From Allobosea sp. AAP35 (GTDB lineage Bacteria > Pseudomonadota > Alphaproteobacteria > Rhizobiales > Beijerinckiaceae): a stretch of 64,000 nucleotides of DNA. Both the position numbers and the translations under genes were made by a program. The stretch's first letter is position 1. Each line of letters opens with the position of its first letter. The stretch covers positions 82,424-146,423 of the forward strand of contig NZ_LJHQ01000011.1 in NCBI RefSeq assembly GCF_001295925.1, read 5' to 3'. This document shows positions 26,165-35,077 of the stretch, in pieces. The notes beneath the pieces are model-generated. The model saw nothing but the letters and a program-made list of their open reading frames with translations, ran no database searches and was not told the DNA's origin.

Positions 26165-27040
26165 TCATTCAGCCAACTTCACAGCGCGCGCCTTGAGGCG
26201 CAGCGCCCTGATCAGATGGGGACGATCGAGCATTTCGCCATCCAGCCCGATGACGCCGACCCCTGGATTGGCGTCGAAGAGCGCGATGATCGCCTCGGCC
26301 CGCGCCAACGCTTGCGGCGAGGGCGAGAAGATCTCGTTGATGGGCGCGACCTGGTCGGGGTGGATCGCCATCTTGCCGGCGAAGCCATCGCGCCGGGCCG
26401 CGAGGCACTCCGCGCGGAAGCCTTCGGCATCGCGAAATGCCGTGAAGACCGTGTCGATCGCATCGACCTGGGCGGCTGCGGCGGCAAACAAGGCGAGCGA
26501 ACGGGCGAGGCGGTAGGGATCGGTATAGGCACCGGTTTCCAGCCGGTTGGTCTCGGCGCCGAGATCGGTGGAGAGGTCTTCCGCGCCCCAGGTCAGGGCG
26601 GAGAGCCGATGCGTCGCACCGGCATAGGTCCCCAGGCCGAAGATGCCCTTGCCGGTCTCGGTCGCGATCGGGATGATGGTGGTGCCATCGGGCAGGTCAC
26701 ATTCGGCTTCGCGAACGGCGATCTTGGCGGCGAGATGGCTGACATCGATGCCGCCTTCGGCCTTGGGCAGCATGATCGCGTCGGGCGCGCCGGGCATGAT
26801 CGCGTCGAGATCGGCTTCGATCAGACCCGTCGTCAGTGCATTGATGCGCACGATCAGGCGCGGCCGGCGCGGCCGGGCGCGGGCTTCCTCCAGAAAGGCA
26901 CGCGTGATCTCGCGGGCCTCCGGCTTGGCATCGAGCGCAACCGAATCCTCAAGATCGAGGATGAGCGCATCGGCGCCGCTCTCGAGGGCCTTCTGCTGCT
27001 TGCGGGGGCTGTCGCCGGGAACGAAGAGGAGGGAGCGCAT
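26165..27040 (-). CDS. CoA ester lyase, CitE/malyl-CoA lyase-like (HpcH/HpaI fold)
   Basis: A 291-residue TIM-barrel protein. MRSLLFVPGDSPRKQQKAL starts the family signature. The metal-binding and catalytic region includes ALILDLEDSV, IVRINA and LPKAEGGID, followed by PIATETGKGIFGL and WGAEDLSTDLG. It fits the CitE-like / (3S)-malyl-CoA lyase group. The dehydratase encoded 6 bp upstream suggests that they act in sequence on a branched acyl-CoA. The precise substrate cannot be read from the sequence. Confidence 0.87.
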   Translation of the reverse strand: MRSLLFVPGDSPRKQQKALESGADALILDLEDSVALDAKPEAREITRAFLEEARARPRRPRLIVRINALTTGLIEADLDAIMPGAPDAIMLPKAEGGIDVSHLAAKIAVREAECDLPDGTTIIPIATETGKGIFGLGTYAGATHRLSALTWGAEDLSTDLGAETNRLETGAYTDPYRLARSLALFAAAAAQVDAIDTVFTAFRDAEGFRAECLAARRDGFAGKMAIHPDQVAPINEIFSPSPQALARAEAIIALFDANPGVGVIGLDGEMLDRPHLIRALRLKARAVKLAE

Positions 27041-27046
27041 GGCGGC

Positions 27047-27544
27047 TCAGACGTCGAGCGTGACGGGAGCGGGCTGGCGCCGCATGAAAGCCTGGCGCCG
27101 GCACTGCGCGACCAGCGTGCCGTCCTGCTTATAGGCGCGGTGCAGGAACTCGACGATGCCGGCCTCGGGACGCGAGCGCGATTCGCGCTTGGCGACAATC
27201 TCGGTGGTGCAGTTGACGGTATCGCCCTCGAAGAGCGGGGCCGGGAAGGTGACGTCGGTCATCCCGAGATTAGCGATGGTCGTGCCCACCGTGGTGTCGT
27301 TGACGGAGATGCCGATCATCAGCCCCAGCGTGAACAGCGAGTTCATCAGAGGCCTGCCCCATTCGGTCTCGGTCTCGCAAAAATGCGCATCGATATGAAG
27401 CGGTTGCGGGTTCAGCGTCATGTTCGAGAAGAGCATGTTGTCCATCTGCGTCACCGTCCGCGTGAGCCGATGTTCGATAACGGCGCCGATCTCGAAACCC
27501 TCGAAATAGATCCCGCCGCGCTGGTGGCGCTTGAGCTCTGACAT
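27047..27544 (-). CDS. MaoC family dehydratase
   Basis: A 165-residue hot-dog-fold hydratase/dehydratase. Family residues are seen in DNMLFSNMTLNPQPLHID (Asn and His in the active site) and in the LTLGLMIGISVNDTT segment. It resembles the short MaoC proteins paired with CitE-like lyases. The CitE-like gene follows 6 bp downstream. A mesaconyl/crotonyl-CoA-type hydration is plausible, by analogy with the mesaconyl-CoA hydratase/malyl-CoA lyase steps. Confidence 0.87.
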   Translation of the reverse strand: MSELKRHQRGGIYFEGFEIGAVIEHRLTRTVTQMDNMLFSNMTLNPQPLHIDAHFCETETEWGRPLMNSLFTLGLMIGISVNDTTVGTTIANLGMTDVTFPAPLFEGDTVNCTTEIVAKRESRSRPEAGIVEFLHRAYKQDGTLVAQCRRQAFMRRQPAPVTLDV

Positions 27545-27701
27545 CGTTCCCTCTCCGTGACATCGCGGCCGCCGTTACGTTACGCAGCCCCGGCGAATCC
27601 ACCCCGATTAACCGTTCGCTTACCATAACCGGGCCACTCTCCCCACAGCGCCGCCAAGTCATGCGGCAGGCCGCCGCCGGCGGGTTCGCCCGAGAGTGCC
27701 G

Positions 27702-28820
27702 ATGTTCCTGTTCTCCACCCCGCAGACGCGAGAAGCCCAGCCTGTCAATCCGGTCGTCAGCGCGATTCGCGACGGCGCCACCAAGACCGGGGCCGGCTTC
27801 GACTATCTCATGAAGACGGCGCAGCGGGAATCGTCGCTCGAGCCCGACGCCAAGGCCAAGACCTCGAGTGCGACGGGGCTGTTCCAGTTCATCGAACAGA
27901 CCTGGCTCTCGATGGTGAAGCAGGAGGGACCCAAGCAGGGGCTCTCGAGCTATGCCGATGCGATCACCGAGACCGGCAGCGGGCGCCTCACCGTCGCCGA
28001 CCCCGCCGCCCGAGAGAAGATCCTGGAACTGCGCAAGGATCCGCAGGTCGCCGCGGTGATGGCGGGCGCGCTGACCCAGAAGAACCGCGACCAGCTTGCC
28101 GGAGCGCTCGGCCGCCAGCCCCATGCCGGCGAACTCTACATGGCCCATGTGCTGGGCGCGCGCGGCGCCTCCGATCTGATCAAGGCGGCGGCCAGCGACC
28201 CGACTCGCGTCGCGGCAAAGGATTTTCCAGAGGCCGCCGCCGCCAACCGCAACATCTTCTTCGACAAGACCGGCCGGGCGCGTGGCGCTCAGGAGGTCTA
28301 CGGCGTGCTCGCCGCCAGCCACGCCAACACACAGCTCGCGGCTTCGGCCACGGTCACGCAGGCGACGACGGCGCAGGGTGCCGACAAGCCGGCCGAGATC
28401 GCGGCTGCGCTGGCTCCAGGACGCGCCAAGGGGCTGATCGGCCTGTTCTCGACCGAGGGCTCGCGGGCGCCGGTCTCTCAGGCTGTCGCCAATCTCTGGG
28501 CGACGCCGCGCAGCGATGCCAGCCGGACGGCCGCGCTCGACGCCGCCGATCGCTATTTTCCGCGCCGGACAAAGTCCGACGCCACGGCCGTCGCGCCGAC
28601 GGCGGCTGATGCTGCATCCGCCAATGCCGCAGCCGCCAATGCCGCTCCCGTCCGCGTGGCGAGCCAGGCGGTGGATGCGCCGCTGCCGCCCGCCCGGCCG
28701 GTGGAACTGACGCAGCCTGCTGCAACCGCCGCAACCACCGTAACCGGGCGATCCGGCGCCAAGGCGCGCCGGGCCCCGCTCGATCTCTCGGCCTTCATGA
28801 TCCAGAGGAACGGCCGATGA
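27702..28820 (+). CDS. lytic-transglycosylase-like protein
   Basis: A 372-residue protein. The N-terminal domain (to about 175) has FDYLMKTAQRESSLEPDAKAKTSSATGLFQF, which matches the Glu-containing lysozyme-like motif (E-S-x and GLFQF) of soluble lytic transglycosylases. The rest is Ala-rich and low complexity, without a clear signal peptide. The final codons overlap DUF2336 (ATGA at 28817-28820). The start is set at the ATG at 27702; a GTG is 6 bp upstream. Catalytic activity is likely but unproven. Confidence 0.78.
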   Translation: MFLFSTPQTREAQPVNPVVSAIRDGATKTGAGFDYLMKTAQRESSLEPDAKAKTSSATGLFQFIEQTWLSMVKQEGPKQGLSSYADAITETGSGRLTVADPAAREKILELRKDPQVAAVMAGALTQKNRDQLAGALGRQPHAGELYMAHVLGARGASDLIKAAASDPTRVAAKDFPEAAAANRNIFFDKTGRARGAQEVYGVLAASHANTQLAASATVTQATTAQGADKPAEIAAALAPGRAKGLIGLFSTEGSRAPVSQAVANLWATPRSDASRTAALDAADRYFPRRTKSDATAVAPTAADAASANAAAANAAPVRVASQAVDAPLPPARPVELTQPAATAATTVTGRSGAKARRAPLDLSAFMIQRNGR

Positions 28821-30031
28821 TCGTCCGCCGCTTCCTGCTGTGGGCCCGTACGGCCAATGCCGAGGAGCGCGCCCAGGGCGCGGCTGCGCTGGCAGGCGCC
28901 TATCTGCGCTCCGGCATGGCCGAGGAGGACCGGGCCGAGGCGGAGACGGCGCTGATGGCGCTGATCGACGATCCCTCGCCACGGGTGCGCCGCGCGATCG
29001 CCGAGGAGATGGCGTCCTCGCCGCGCGCGCCGCGCAATCTCGTTCTTGGCTTGATCGCCGACCAGAGCGATGTCGCAGCCCTGGTGCTGGCGCATTCGCC
29101 GGTGCTGAGCGAGGCCGATCTCGTCGATGCGGCGGCGGTCGGCGACAGTCTCGCGCAGCGCGCGATCGCGATGCGTCCCGGGCTGCCGGCTGGTGTCGGC
29201 GCGGCTTTGGCCGAAGTCGGCTGCGAGGAGGCGCTGGTGACGCTGGCGGGCAACCGCACCGCCGAGCTTCCCGATTTTTCGCTGGAGCGCATGGTCGAGC
29301 GGGCCGGCGACAACGGGGTGTTGCGCGAGGCGCTGCTGGCCCGTGTCGATCTGCCGCCGGGCCTGCGGCAGGCGATCGCTTCGAAGGTTTCCGATGCGCT
29401 GGCGAGCTTCGTTGCCGGCTGCGGCTGGCTGACGCCGGAGCGCAGCGCGCGTCTCGCGCGCGAATCGACCGAGCGTGTCGCGGTCGCGCTCGCGGCCGGC
29501 GGCGAGGATAGCGACGCGCCGGCCATCGTCGAGGTGCTGCGGCTCAATGGACGCCTGACGCCGGGGCTGATGCTGCGCTCGTTGCTCTCGGGCGAGCCGG
29601 CGCTGGCGGAAGCCGCCTTCGTCGCGCTCTCGGATCTACCCGAGGCCCGGGTCGCGGCGCTGTTGCGCGACCGTCGCGGCGCCGGCCTCAAGGCGCTCTA
29701 TCGCAAGGCTGGACTGCCAGCCTCACTGCAACCGGCGTTCACCGCGGCCATCCTGGCCCTGAATGCACGCGGCTTCGATACCGCCGGGACCGGGCGCGGC
29801 CTGGACCGATCACTGCTGCGGCAGGTACTGATCGCCTGCGAGGGGCTCGATGGACCCGAAGCCCAGGCGTTGATGGGCCTGCTGCGCCGCATGGATGCGG
29901 AGGCCGCGCGCGAAGAAGCCAGGGCGATGGCCGATTCACTGGCCGACGATGCGGCGTTTGCCTATCTCGTGGAGGCCGATCCGGCGTTGCTGGTCGAACT
30001 CGAGATCGGGGATATCCGGCACGCCGCCTGA
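28817..30031 (+). CDS. DUF2336 domain protein
   Basis: A 404-residue, wholly helical, Ala/Leu/Arg-rich protein with HEAT-like repeat character (RVRRAIAEEMASSPRAPRNLVLGLIADQ; further repeats of LAxxxTERVAVALA type). It matches the DUF2336 family of Alphaproteobacteria, whose function is unknown. It overlaps the transglycosylase-like gene by 4 bases, so the two are co-translated. It has no signal peptide. Confidence 0.8.
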   Translation: MIVRRFLLWARTANAEERAQGAAALAGAYLRSGMAEEDRAEAETALMALIDDPSPRVRRAIAEEMASSPRAPRNLVLGLIADQSDVAALVLAHSPVLSEADLVDAAAVGDSLAQRAIAMRPGLPAGVGAALAEVGCEEALVTLAGNRTAELPDFSLERMVERAGDNGVLREALLARVDLPPGLRQAIASKVSDALASFVAGCGWLTPERSARLARESTERVAVALAAGGEDSDAPAIVEVLRLNGRLTPGLMLRSLLSGEPALAEAAFVALSDLPEARVAALLRDRRGAGLKALYRKAGLPASLQPAFTAAILALNARGFDTAGTGRGLDRSLLRQVLIACEGLDGPEAQALMGLLRRMDAEAAREEARAMADSLADDAAFAYLVEADPALLVELEIGDIRHAA

Positions 30032-30046
30032 GCGGCGAATAGCCGT

Positions 30047-30457
30047 CTAGATGTTTTGCTCCGCCTCCAACTGAACGCAGTGGCGCATGACGTCGGCGCC
30101 GGTCTCGTTCCAGGTCGTGATCCCGCCGGCCATGATGACTTGGACGAGCCCCTCCGACAGCTCGGGCAGGGTGAGACCGAGCTTCATGGCGGCAGCGGCG
30201 TGGTTCTTCGCGCCGTTCTTCTGGCCGATCAGCGTGTCGAGCAGGGCGAAGATCAGCTCCTTGGTCTTGAGATCGAGCGCCCCGCCCTCGTCGCGGTCGC
30301 GCATGATCGAGGCGCGGATCAGGCCGTAGCCGGCGAAGGCGCCGGGCGCATGTTCGGACAGCAGGCTGAAATTATCCGGGAGGCGCCCGAAGGTCGCCAT
30401 GAAACTGGCTTTGCCGATATCGGTCGCGGCCTCGGTGATGTCGTCTCGGGTTGTCAC
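30047..30457 (-). CDS. carboxymuconolactone decarboxylase (AhpD-like) family protein
   Basis: A 136-residue helical protein with the CMD core (LDLKTKELIFALLDTLIGQKNGAKNHAAAAMKLGLTLPEL). The redox CxxC of AhpD proteins is absent: the position reads QKNGAKNH, so it belongs to the non-redox class. It appears to start with GTG at 30457; the frame extends further upstream with a poor fit. The substrate is unknown. It is convergent with DUF2336. Confidence 0.75.
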   Translation of the reverse strand: MTTRDDITEAATDIGKASFMATFGRLPDNFSLLSEHAPGAFAGYGLIRASIMRDRDEGGALDLKTKELIFALLDTLIGQKNGAKNHAAAAMKLGLTLPELSEGLVQVIMAGGITTWNETGADVMRHCVQLEAEQNI

Positions 30458-30542
30458 GGAATGTCCTCGGGGTTGGTTGCCGTCGGACCAAGCTAGACGC
30501 CTGCAGTGACCGCGACCACCGCCCGACACGACGCCCCTTTCC

Positions 30543-31319
30543 TCAATAGCCGAACTGCTCGCGCAAGATCCGCTCGTCGAGGCTGTGGCCGGGGTCGTGC
30601 AGCATGACGAGATCGACGTCGCGGTCGATCTCGATCTCGACGCGCAGCACATTGTCGATCTGGACATGGTCGGCGACCGCGCTGACCGGGCGCTTCTCGG
30701 CCTCCAGAACCTCGATCGTGACCTTGGCATGGTCGGGCAGGAGCGCGCCGCGCCAGCGGCGGGGGCGGAAGGCCGAGATCGGCGTCAGCGCCATAAGCGG
30801 CGCGTCAAGCGGCAGGATCGGGCCGTTGGCGGAGAGATTGTAGGCGGTCGAGCCGGCCGGCGTCGCCAGCAGCACCCCGTCGGCGATGAGTTCGGGCAGA
30901 CGGACCTGGCCATCCACCGAGATCTTCAGCTTGGCGGCCTGGTAAGAGCGGCGCAGCAGCGAGACCTCGTTGATCGCCTCGGCGCGGACCTCCGTGCCGT
31001 CCTTGTCGATCGCCTTCATCGATAGTGGGTGGACGACGCTGCGCTGCGCCTCCGACAGCTTCTTGCGCAGGCCGCGCTCGCGGAACTCGTTCATGAGGAA
31101 GCCGACGGAGCCGCGGTTCATGCCGTAGATCGGCGTGCCGGTGCCGATGAAGCGATGCAGCGTCTGCAGCATCAGCCCGTCGCCGCCGAGCGCCACGATG
31201 ACGTCCGCGGTGGCCGTATCGGCATTGCCATAGCGCTCGGTCAGCTTGGCGAGCGCGGCCTGGGCTTCGGGCGTGTCGCTGGCAACGAAGGAGATGGCCT
31301 GAAAGCGCTCGGTCATCAT
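30543..31319 (-). CDS. nadK: NAD kinase
   Basis: NadK phosphorylates NAD to NADP. The protein of about 258 residues has the active-site motif [14 protein letters not shown] near residue 45, the conserved NEVSLLRRS segment, and [15 protein letters not shown], which matches the family's GSTAY motif. The start is either of two adjacent ATGs (31319 or 31316). Upstream it has a short tandem repeat and a terminator belonging to the gene at 31515. Confidence 0.93.
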   Translation of the reverse strand: MMTERFQAISFVASDTPEAQAALAKLTERYGNADTATADVIVALGGDGLMLQTLHRFIGTGTPIYGMNRGSVGFLMNEFRERGLRKKLSEAQRSVVHPLSMKAIDKDGTEVRAEAINEVSLLRRSYQAAKLKISVDGQVRLPELIADGVLLATPAGSTAYNLSANGPILPLDAPLMALTPISAFRPRRWRGALLPDHAKVTIEVLEAEKRPVSAVADHVQIDNVLRVEIEIDRDVDLVMLHDPGHSLDERILREQFGY

Positions 31320-31423
31320 GCATCCTGAAGGCGGCGCGCCGTGTCGCGCAGACCGTGCCTTAGCATGGGTGGCGAGACAATCGCGAGCCGGCATGCCCGG
31401 AAAACGGCGCCTCATGAAAACAG

Positions 31424-31468
31424 CGCCCATCAAGACGACGCCCATCAAAACGAAGTCCATAAAAAAGG
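31424..31468 (+). repeat. imperfect 15-bp tandem repeat
   Basis: Two near-identical units, CGCCCATCAAGACGA and CGCCCATCAAAACGA, are followed by a degenerate third, AGTCCATAAAAAAGG. On the plus strand they would encode a PIKT-type peptide, but no family supports this. The array lies between the nadK start and the terminator of the next gene. Confidence 0.5.
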
Positions 31469-31486
31469 CCGGGGTCGCCCCCGGCC
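31461..31486 (-). terminator. rho-independent terminator after the MBL-fold gene
   Basis: Read on the minus strand, GGCCGGGG / CCCCGGCC arms (8 bp) enclose a 4-nt loop, followed by TTTTTT at 31466-31461. It lies 29 bp past the stop of the gene at 31515-32498 and upstream of nadK. Confidence 0.85.
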
Positions 31487-31514
31487 TGCGTCGTCTGGAA
31501 CCTGGCCGCCAGTC

Positions 31515-32498
31515 TCAGACCGCGGGGGTCCACTGCACCGGCACCATCTCGAAGCCGTTGCCGGATTTGGCGATGTGGCCGGTCGCGGGGAAGGGCGCGT
31601 GGTAGAAGGCGACCTGCATCTTGTCGGCGGCGACCATGTCCAGCAGCTTGCGGCGGGTGGCGGCAGCCTGCGGGCCGTCCATGTCGAACACGGCCGACCA
31701 GTCGGGGTTGCGCACGAACAGGGCCGGGTGGTTGGTGGTGTCCGACATCACCATCAACGACTTGCCGCCCGAGGCGAGCGCGAAGGTGGTGTGGCCGGGC
31801 GTATGGCCATAGGCCGCCACCGAGGTGATGCCGGGCACGATCTCCTTGCCGGCTTCGAACTGCTTCACATCCTTGGCGATCGGCGAAAAGACGCGCCGGA
31901 CATTGCCGAAGGCGCCCTTCATGGCTTCGGGGGCTGCGCTCATCTTGGCGTCGTCCATCCAGAAGGCCCATTCGGCGGCCGGCACCATGACCTCGGCATT
32001 GGGGAACATCGCGGTGCCGTTCTTCAGGCGGAAGCCGTTGATGTGGTCGCCGTGAAAGTGGCTGAACACGACGGTCGAGACATCCTTGGCATCGAAGCCG
32101 GCGGCCTTGAAGTTGGCGGCCCAAGTGCCCGAGGTCGGAGCGCCGGAATCGCCATTGCCGGTGTCGATCAGGGTGAGCTTGCCGCCCTGCTGCACAGCCA
32201 GCGTGGTGAAGCTGATGTTGAGCGCGTCAGCCGGCAGGAAAGCCTGCTCCATCGCCTTCTTGACGTCGGCGAGTTCGGCGTTGCGGACGAAGCCCTCGAG
32301 CGGTCGGCGGCCGAAGCCGTCGTTGATGGCGGTGATGGTGATGTCGCCGATCTTGTAGCGATAGAATCCGGGGGCCTGGTTCACGGGAGCTCCTTGGGCA
32401 TGGGCGGGGCCAGAGCCCGGCAGGTCGAATGTGGCGGCGGCGGCGAGCGCGCCGGCGCCGACGATCACGCCGCGGCGCGAAAGATTGAAATCGGTCAT
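31515..32498 (-). CDS. Tat-exported MBL-fold metallo-hydrolase
   Basis: A 327-residue protein with a twin-arginine signal (SRRGVIVGAGALAAAATF, then APAHAQ-like cleavage). A metallo-beta-lactamase domain follows, with the metal motif FSHFHGDHINGF near residue 130. Further ligands are GHTPGH near residue 215 and VMSDTTNHP near residue 236. It is of the lactonase/esterase-like class; the substrate is unknown. The start is set at MTDFNLSRR. A terminator follows at 31461-31486. Confidence 0.88.
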   Translation of the reverse strand: MTDFNLSRRGVIVGAGALAAAATFDLPGSGPAHAQGAPVNQAPGFYRYKIGDITITAINDGFGRRPLEGFVRNAELADVKKAMEQAFLPADALNISFTTLAVQQGGKLTLIDTGNGDSGAPTSGTWAANFKAAGFDAKDVSTVVFSHFHGDHINGFRLKNGTAMFPNAEVMVPAAEWAFWMDDAKMSAAPEAMKGAFGNVRRVFSPIAKDVKQFEAGKEIVPGITSVAAYGHTPGHTTFALASGGKSLMVMSDTTNHPALFVRNPDWSAVFDMDGPQAAATRRKLLDMVAADKMQVAFYHAPFPATGHIAKSGNGFEMVPVQWTPAV

Positions 32499-32589
32499 CG
32501 TTCGTTTCCCTGGGCTCGGGTGGAGCCCGGGCTGGACCCTAGCGGGCCGCGCTGGCGGTGCAATTGCCGGGCGCTGTCGCAAGGGGAGG

Positions 32590-33060
32590 TCACGGGTCAA
32601 GTTTTCGTGAGCAGCGGAATCCCTGGGTCGGATTGCCTGCAATATCGTCGACGACACGGTCGGGGGTGGGGTTTCTTGCAAAGGCCCTCAGCATCGCTGC
32701 GCAGAGCGCGAGCGCGCCAAGCATGCCGCTGGCCGAGCAGTCCGCCACGAGGGCATGAAAGCTTGGATTGTCTTCATCGGTCAGGCACTGGAGACTCCAG
32801 CGCCAGTCCGGGGCCTTTTGGCGCAGAATGCTGACAGCGATGTCGATATTTCCGCTCACGGGGCCAAGCGCCTTCCACAGCGAGCCTTGCTGGTAGATTC
32901 CGCCAGCGGGTACCCTGTTGCTGACAAGGGTCCTCGGCTTGCGCCGGACTTGGTAGCCAACCGCCTCGTAGATGGCGGCATCGAGTTCCCGGTCGGGCCG
33001 CGCCGATGTTTCGCAGCGATCCGCCAAAGCGAGCAGCTTTTCGGGTTTATCCATCGTCAT
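32590..33060 (-). CDS. hypothetical protein, phage-ABA-sandwich-like
   Basis: 156 residues beginning MTMDKPEKLLALADRC, then DRELDAAIYEAVGY. This start is common in small hypotheticals of phage and chromosomal origin in Alphaproteobacteria (the phage ABA-sandwich type). Mid-protein, WRWSLQCLTDEDNPSFHALV is also typical. It may be a leftover of an integrated element beside tRNA-Thr at 33135. The function is unknown. Confidence 0.65.
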   Translation of the reverse strand: MTMDKPEKLLALADRCETSARPDRELDAAIYEAVGYQVRRKPRTLVSNRVPAGGIYQQGSLWKALGPVSGNIDIAVSILRQKAPDWRWSLQCLTDEDNPSFHALVADCSASGMLGALALCAAMLRAFARNPTPDRVVDDIAGNPTQGFRCSRKLDP

Positions 33061-33134
33061 TCAATCGAGGGTCTGGGATGAGCGAGCCAAACTCGCAAGA
33101 TCCAGCACCGGTTCGGCCAAAATCGGAGGATGAC

Positions 33135-33209
33135 TGGTGCCGGCGGAGAGGATCGAACTCCCGACCTTCGGTTTACAAAACCGCTGCACTACCGCTGTGC
33201 TACGCCGGC
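33135..33209 (-). tRNA. tRNA-Thr (anticodon TGT)
   Basis: On the minus strand the acceptor arms GCCGGCG / CGCCGGC pair fully, followed by A and an encoded CCA at 33137-33135. The anticodon loop TTTGTAA gives anticodon TGT, reading ACA. The D-arm (GCACAGCGGTAGTGC) and T-arm (GGGAGTTCGATCCTC) fold normally. 75 nt including CCA. Confidence 0.93.
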
Positions 33210-33348
33210 GCCGTGAACGCAGGCCCCAAGGCCCGCATCGCACCTAGCGGTTATCAGCCGAGCTCTGCCGCCGCAAGATCGGAGCATGATCGAACTGCGA
33301 TATCACCAAGCGAAGCCCTGCTGGTTTTGACGCCGGGAGATGCGCAAC

Positions 33349-33376
33349 AAAAAACCCCGCCTTCGAGAAGGCGGGG
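33349..33376 (-). terminator. rho-independent terminator after the MHS transporter
   Basis: Perfect 10-bp arms CCCCGCCTTC / GAAGGCGGGG lie 28 bp past the transporter stop. Read on the minus strand, the hairpin is followed by TTTTTTGTT. Confidence 0.9.
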
Positions 33377-33403
33377 CGTCGTCGAGACGAACCGAGCCGA
33401 GGC

Positions 33404-35077
33404 TCAGTTCTCGTGGGTCATGATGTCGCGATCCTTGGTCTCGGGCACCAGCAGCATGCCGATGACGAATGTCGCGAGCGCAAAGACGATCGGATACCAG
33501 AGGCCGTAATAGATGTCGCCGGTGCCGGCGACCATCGCAAAGGAGGTCGCAGGCAGCAGGCCGCCGAACCAGCCATTGCCGATATGGTAGGGCAACGACA
33601 TGCCGGTGTAGCGGATGCGGGTCGGGAAGAGCTCGACCAGCGCGGCGGCCACCGGCCCGTAGACCATCGTGACGTAGATCACCAGGATCGTCAGGATGCC
33701 GATGATTGTCAGCGACTGGGCGCTGCTCAATGCGCTGAAGAAGCCGACCTTGACGATGCGGGCATCGCCCGGGGTCGGATATCCGGCCGCGACGGCCTCC
33801 TTGGCGACCGTTGCCGCGAAGGTCGCATCGACGGCGAGTTCCTTGCCGTTAACGGTCACCTTGGTGGGGGTCCCGGCAGGAGCAGGGGCCGAGGTGTAGA
33901 CGATCGCCTGGGTTGCCAGCGTGCGGCGGGCGATGTCGCAGGGCGCGGTGAAGGTGCGGATACCGACCGGATCGAAGACCGAGCCGCAGGTGGCGGGATC
34001 GGCGACGACCTGGACCTTGACGTTCTCATGGGCCGCAGCAAGGCCGGGATTGGCGGCCTTGGTCAGCGCGCCGAACAGCGGGAAGTAGGTCAGCGCCGCG
34101 ATCAGGCAGCCGGCCAGGATGACGGGCTTGCGGCCGATCCTGTCCGACAGCGAGCCGAAGAAGATGAAGCCGCCGGTGCCGATGATCAGGGCCCAGGCAA
34201 TCAGCACGTTGGCCGAATAGAGATCGACCTTCAGGATGCTCTGGATGAAGAACAGCGCGTAGAACTGACCGGTGTACCAGACGACGGCCTGGCCCATGGT
34301 CAGGCCAAACAGCGCAATAAGCGCGATCTTGGCGTTTTTCCACTGGCCGAAGGCTTCGGTCAGCGGGGCCTTCGAGCCGGTGCCCTCTTCCTTCATCTTC
34401 TTGAAGGCCGGGGACTCCTGCATCTGGAGACGAATCCAGACCGAGATCGCGAGCAGGAAGATCGACAGCAGGAACGGAATGCGCCAGCCCCAGGCGGCGA
34501 ACTCGGCTTCGCCCATGTTGACGCGGATCACCAGGATGACGAGCAGCGAGAGCAGCAGGCCCAGCGTCGCCGTGGTCTGGATCCAGGAGGTATAGAAGCC
34601 GCGACGGCCGGGAGGTGCGTGCTCGGCAACATAGACCGCCGCGCCGCCATATTCGCCGCCGAGCGCCAGGCCCTGCAGCATGCGCAGCGCGATCAGGATG
34701 ACGGGGGCAGCCCAGCCGATCGTGTTGTAGCCGGGCAGCAGGCCGACCAGGAAGGTCGAGGCGCCCATGATCACGATGGTGACGAGGAAGGTGTATTTGC
34801 GGCCGATCAGGTCCCCCAGCCGACCGAAGAACAGCGCGCCGAAGGGGCGGACCAGGAAGCCGGCCGCGAAGGCGAGCAGCGCGAAGATCGCACGCGCGTT
34901 GGGATCGAACGCCGAGAAGAAATGCGCGCCGATCATGACGGCAAGCGAGCCATAGAGATAAAAATCGTACCACTCGAACACGGTGCCGAGTGACGATGCG
35001 AGAATGACGCGCTTTTCTTCCGCCGTCATGGGGCGCTTCGCAACTTTCGCCCCCGCTGCGTTTGCTGCCATTGTCAT
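33404..35077 (-). CDS. MHS family MFS transporter
   Basis: A 557-residue major facilitator of the metabolite:H+ symporter class (ProP/ShiA/KgtP type). The family signature GTVFEWYDFYLYGSLAVMIG is near residue 33, and FFGRLGDLIGRKY lies between helices 2 and 3. A long hydrophilic stretch of about 100 residues (roughly 345-445) interrupts the second half; it contains two Cys and is not found in typical 430-residue family members. GGGGAGA lies upstream of the ATG at 35077. It is monocistronic, with its own terminator. The substrate is unknown. Confidence 0.88.
   Translation of the reverse strand: MTMAANAAGAKVAKRPMTAEEKRVILASSLGTVFEWYDFYLYGSLAVMIGAHFFSAFDPNARAIFALLAFAAGFLVRPFGALFFGRLGDLIGRKYTFLVTIVIMGASTFLVGLLPGYNTIGWAAPVILIALRMLQGLALGGEYGGAAVYVAEHAPPGRRGFYTSWIQTTATLGLLLSLLVILVIRVNMGEAEFAAWGWRIPFLLSIFLLAISVWIRLQMQESPAFKKMKEEGTGSKAPLTEAFGQWKNAKIALIALFGLTMGQAVVWYTGQFYALFFIQSILKVDLYSANVLIAWALIIGTGGFIFFGSLSDRIGRKPVILAGCLIAALTYFPLFGALTKAANPGLAAAHENVKVQVVADPATCGSVFDPVGIRTFTAPCDIARRTLATQAIVYTSAPAPAGTPTKVTVNGKELAVDATFAATVAKEAVAAGYPTPGDARIVKVGFFSALSSAQSLTIIGILTILVIYVTMVYGPVAAALVELFPTRIRYTGMSLPYHIGNGWFGGLLPATSFAMVAGTGDIYYGLWYPIVFALATFVIGMLLVPETKDRDIMTHEN

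Noticed and set aside
32590..33209. Prophage or integrative-element attachment at tRNA-Thr
   Set aside because: Only one small phage-like hypothetical lies beside the tRNA; no integrase, direct repeat of the tRNA 3' end or other phage gene was found.
33413..34993. A 526-codon open frame opposite the MHS transporter
   Set aside because: Antisense shadow; the transporter frame has the family signature and membrane helices.
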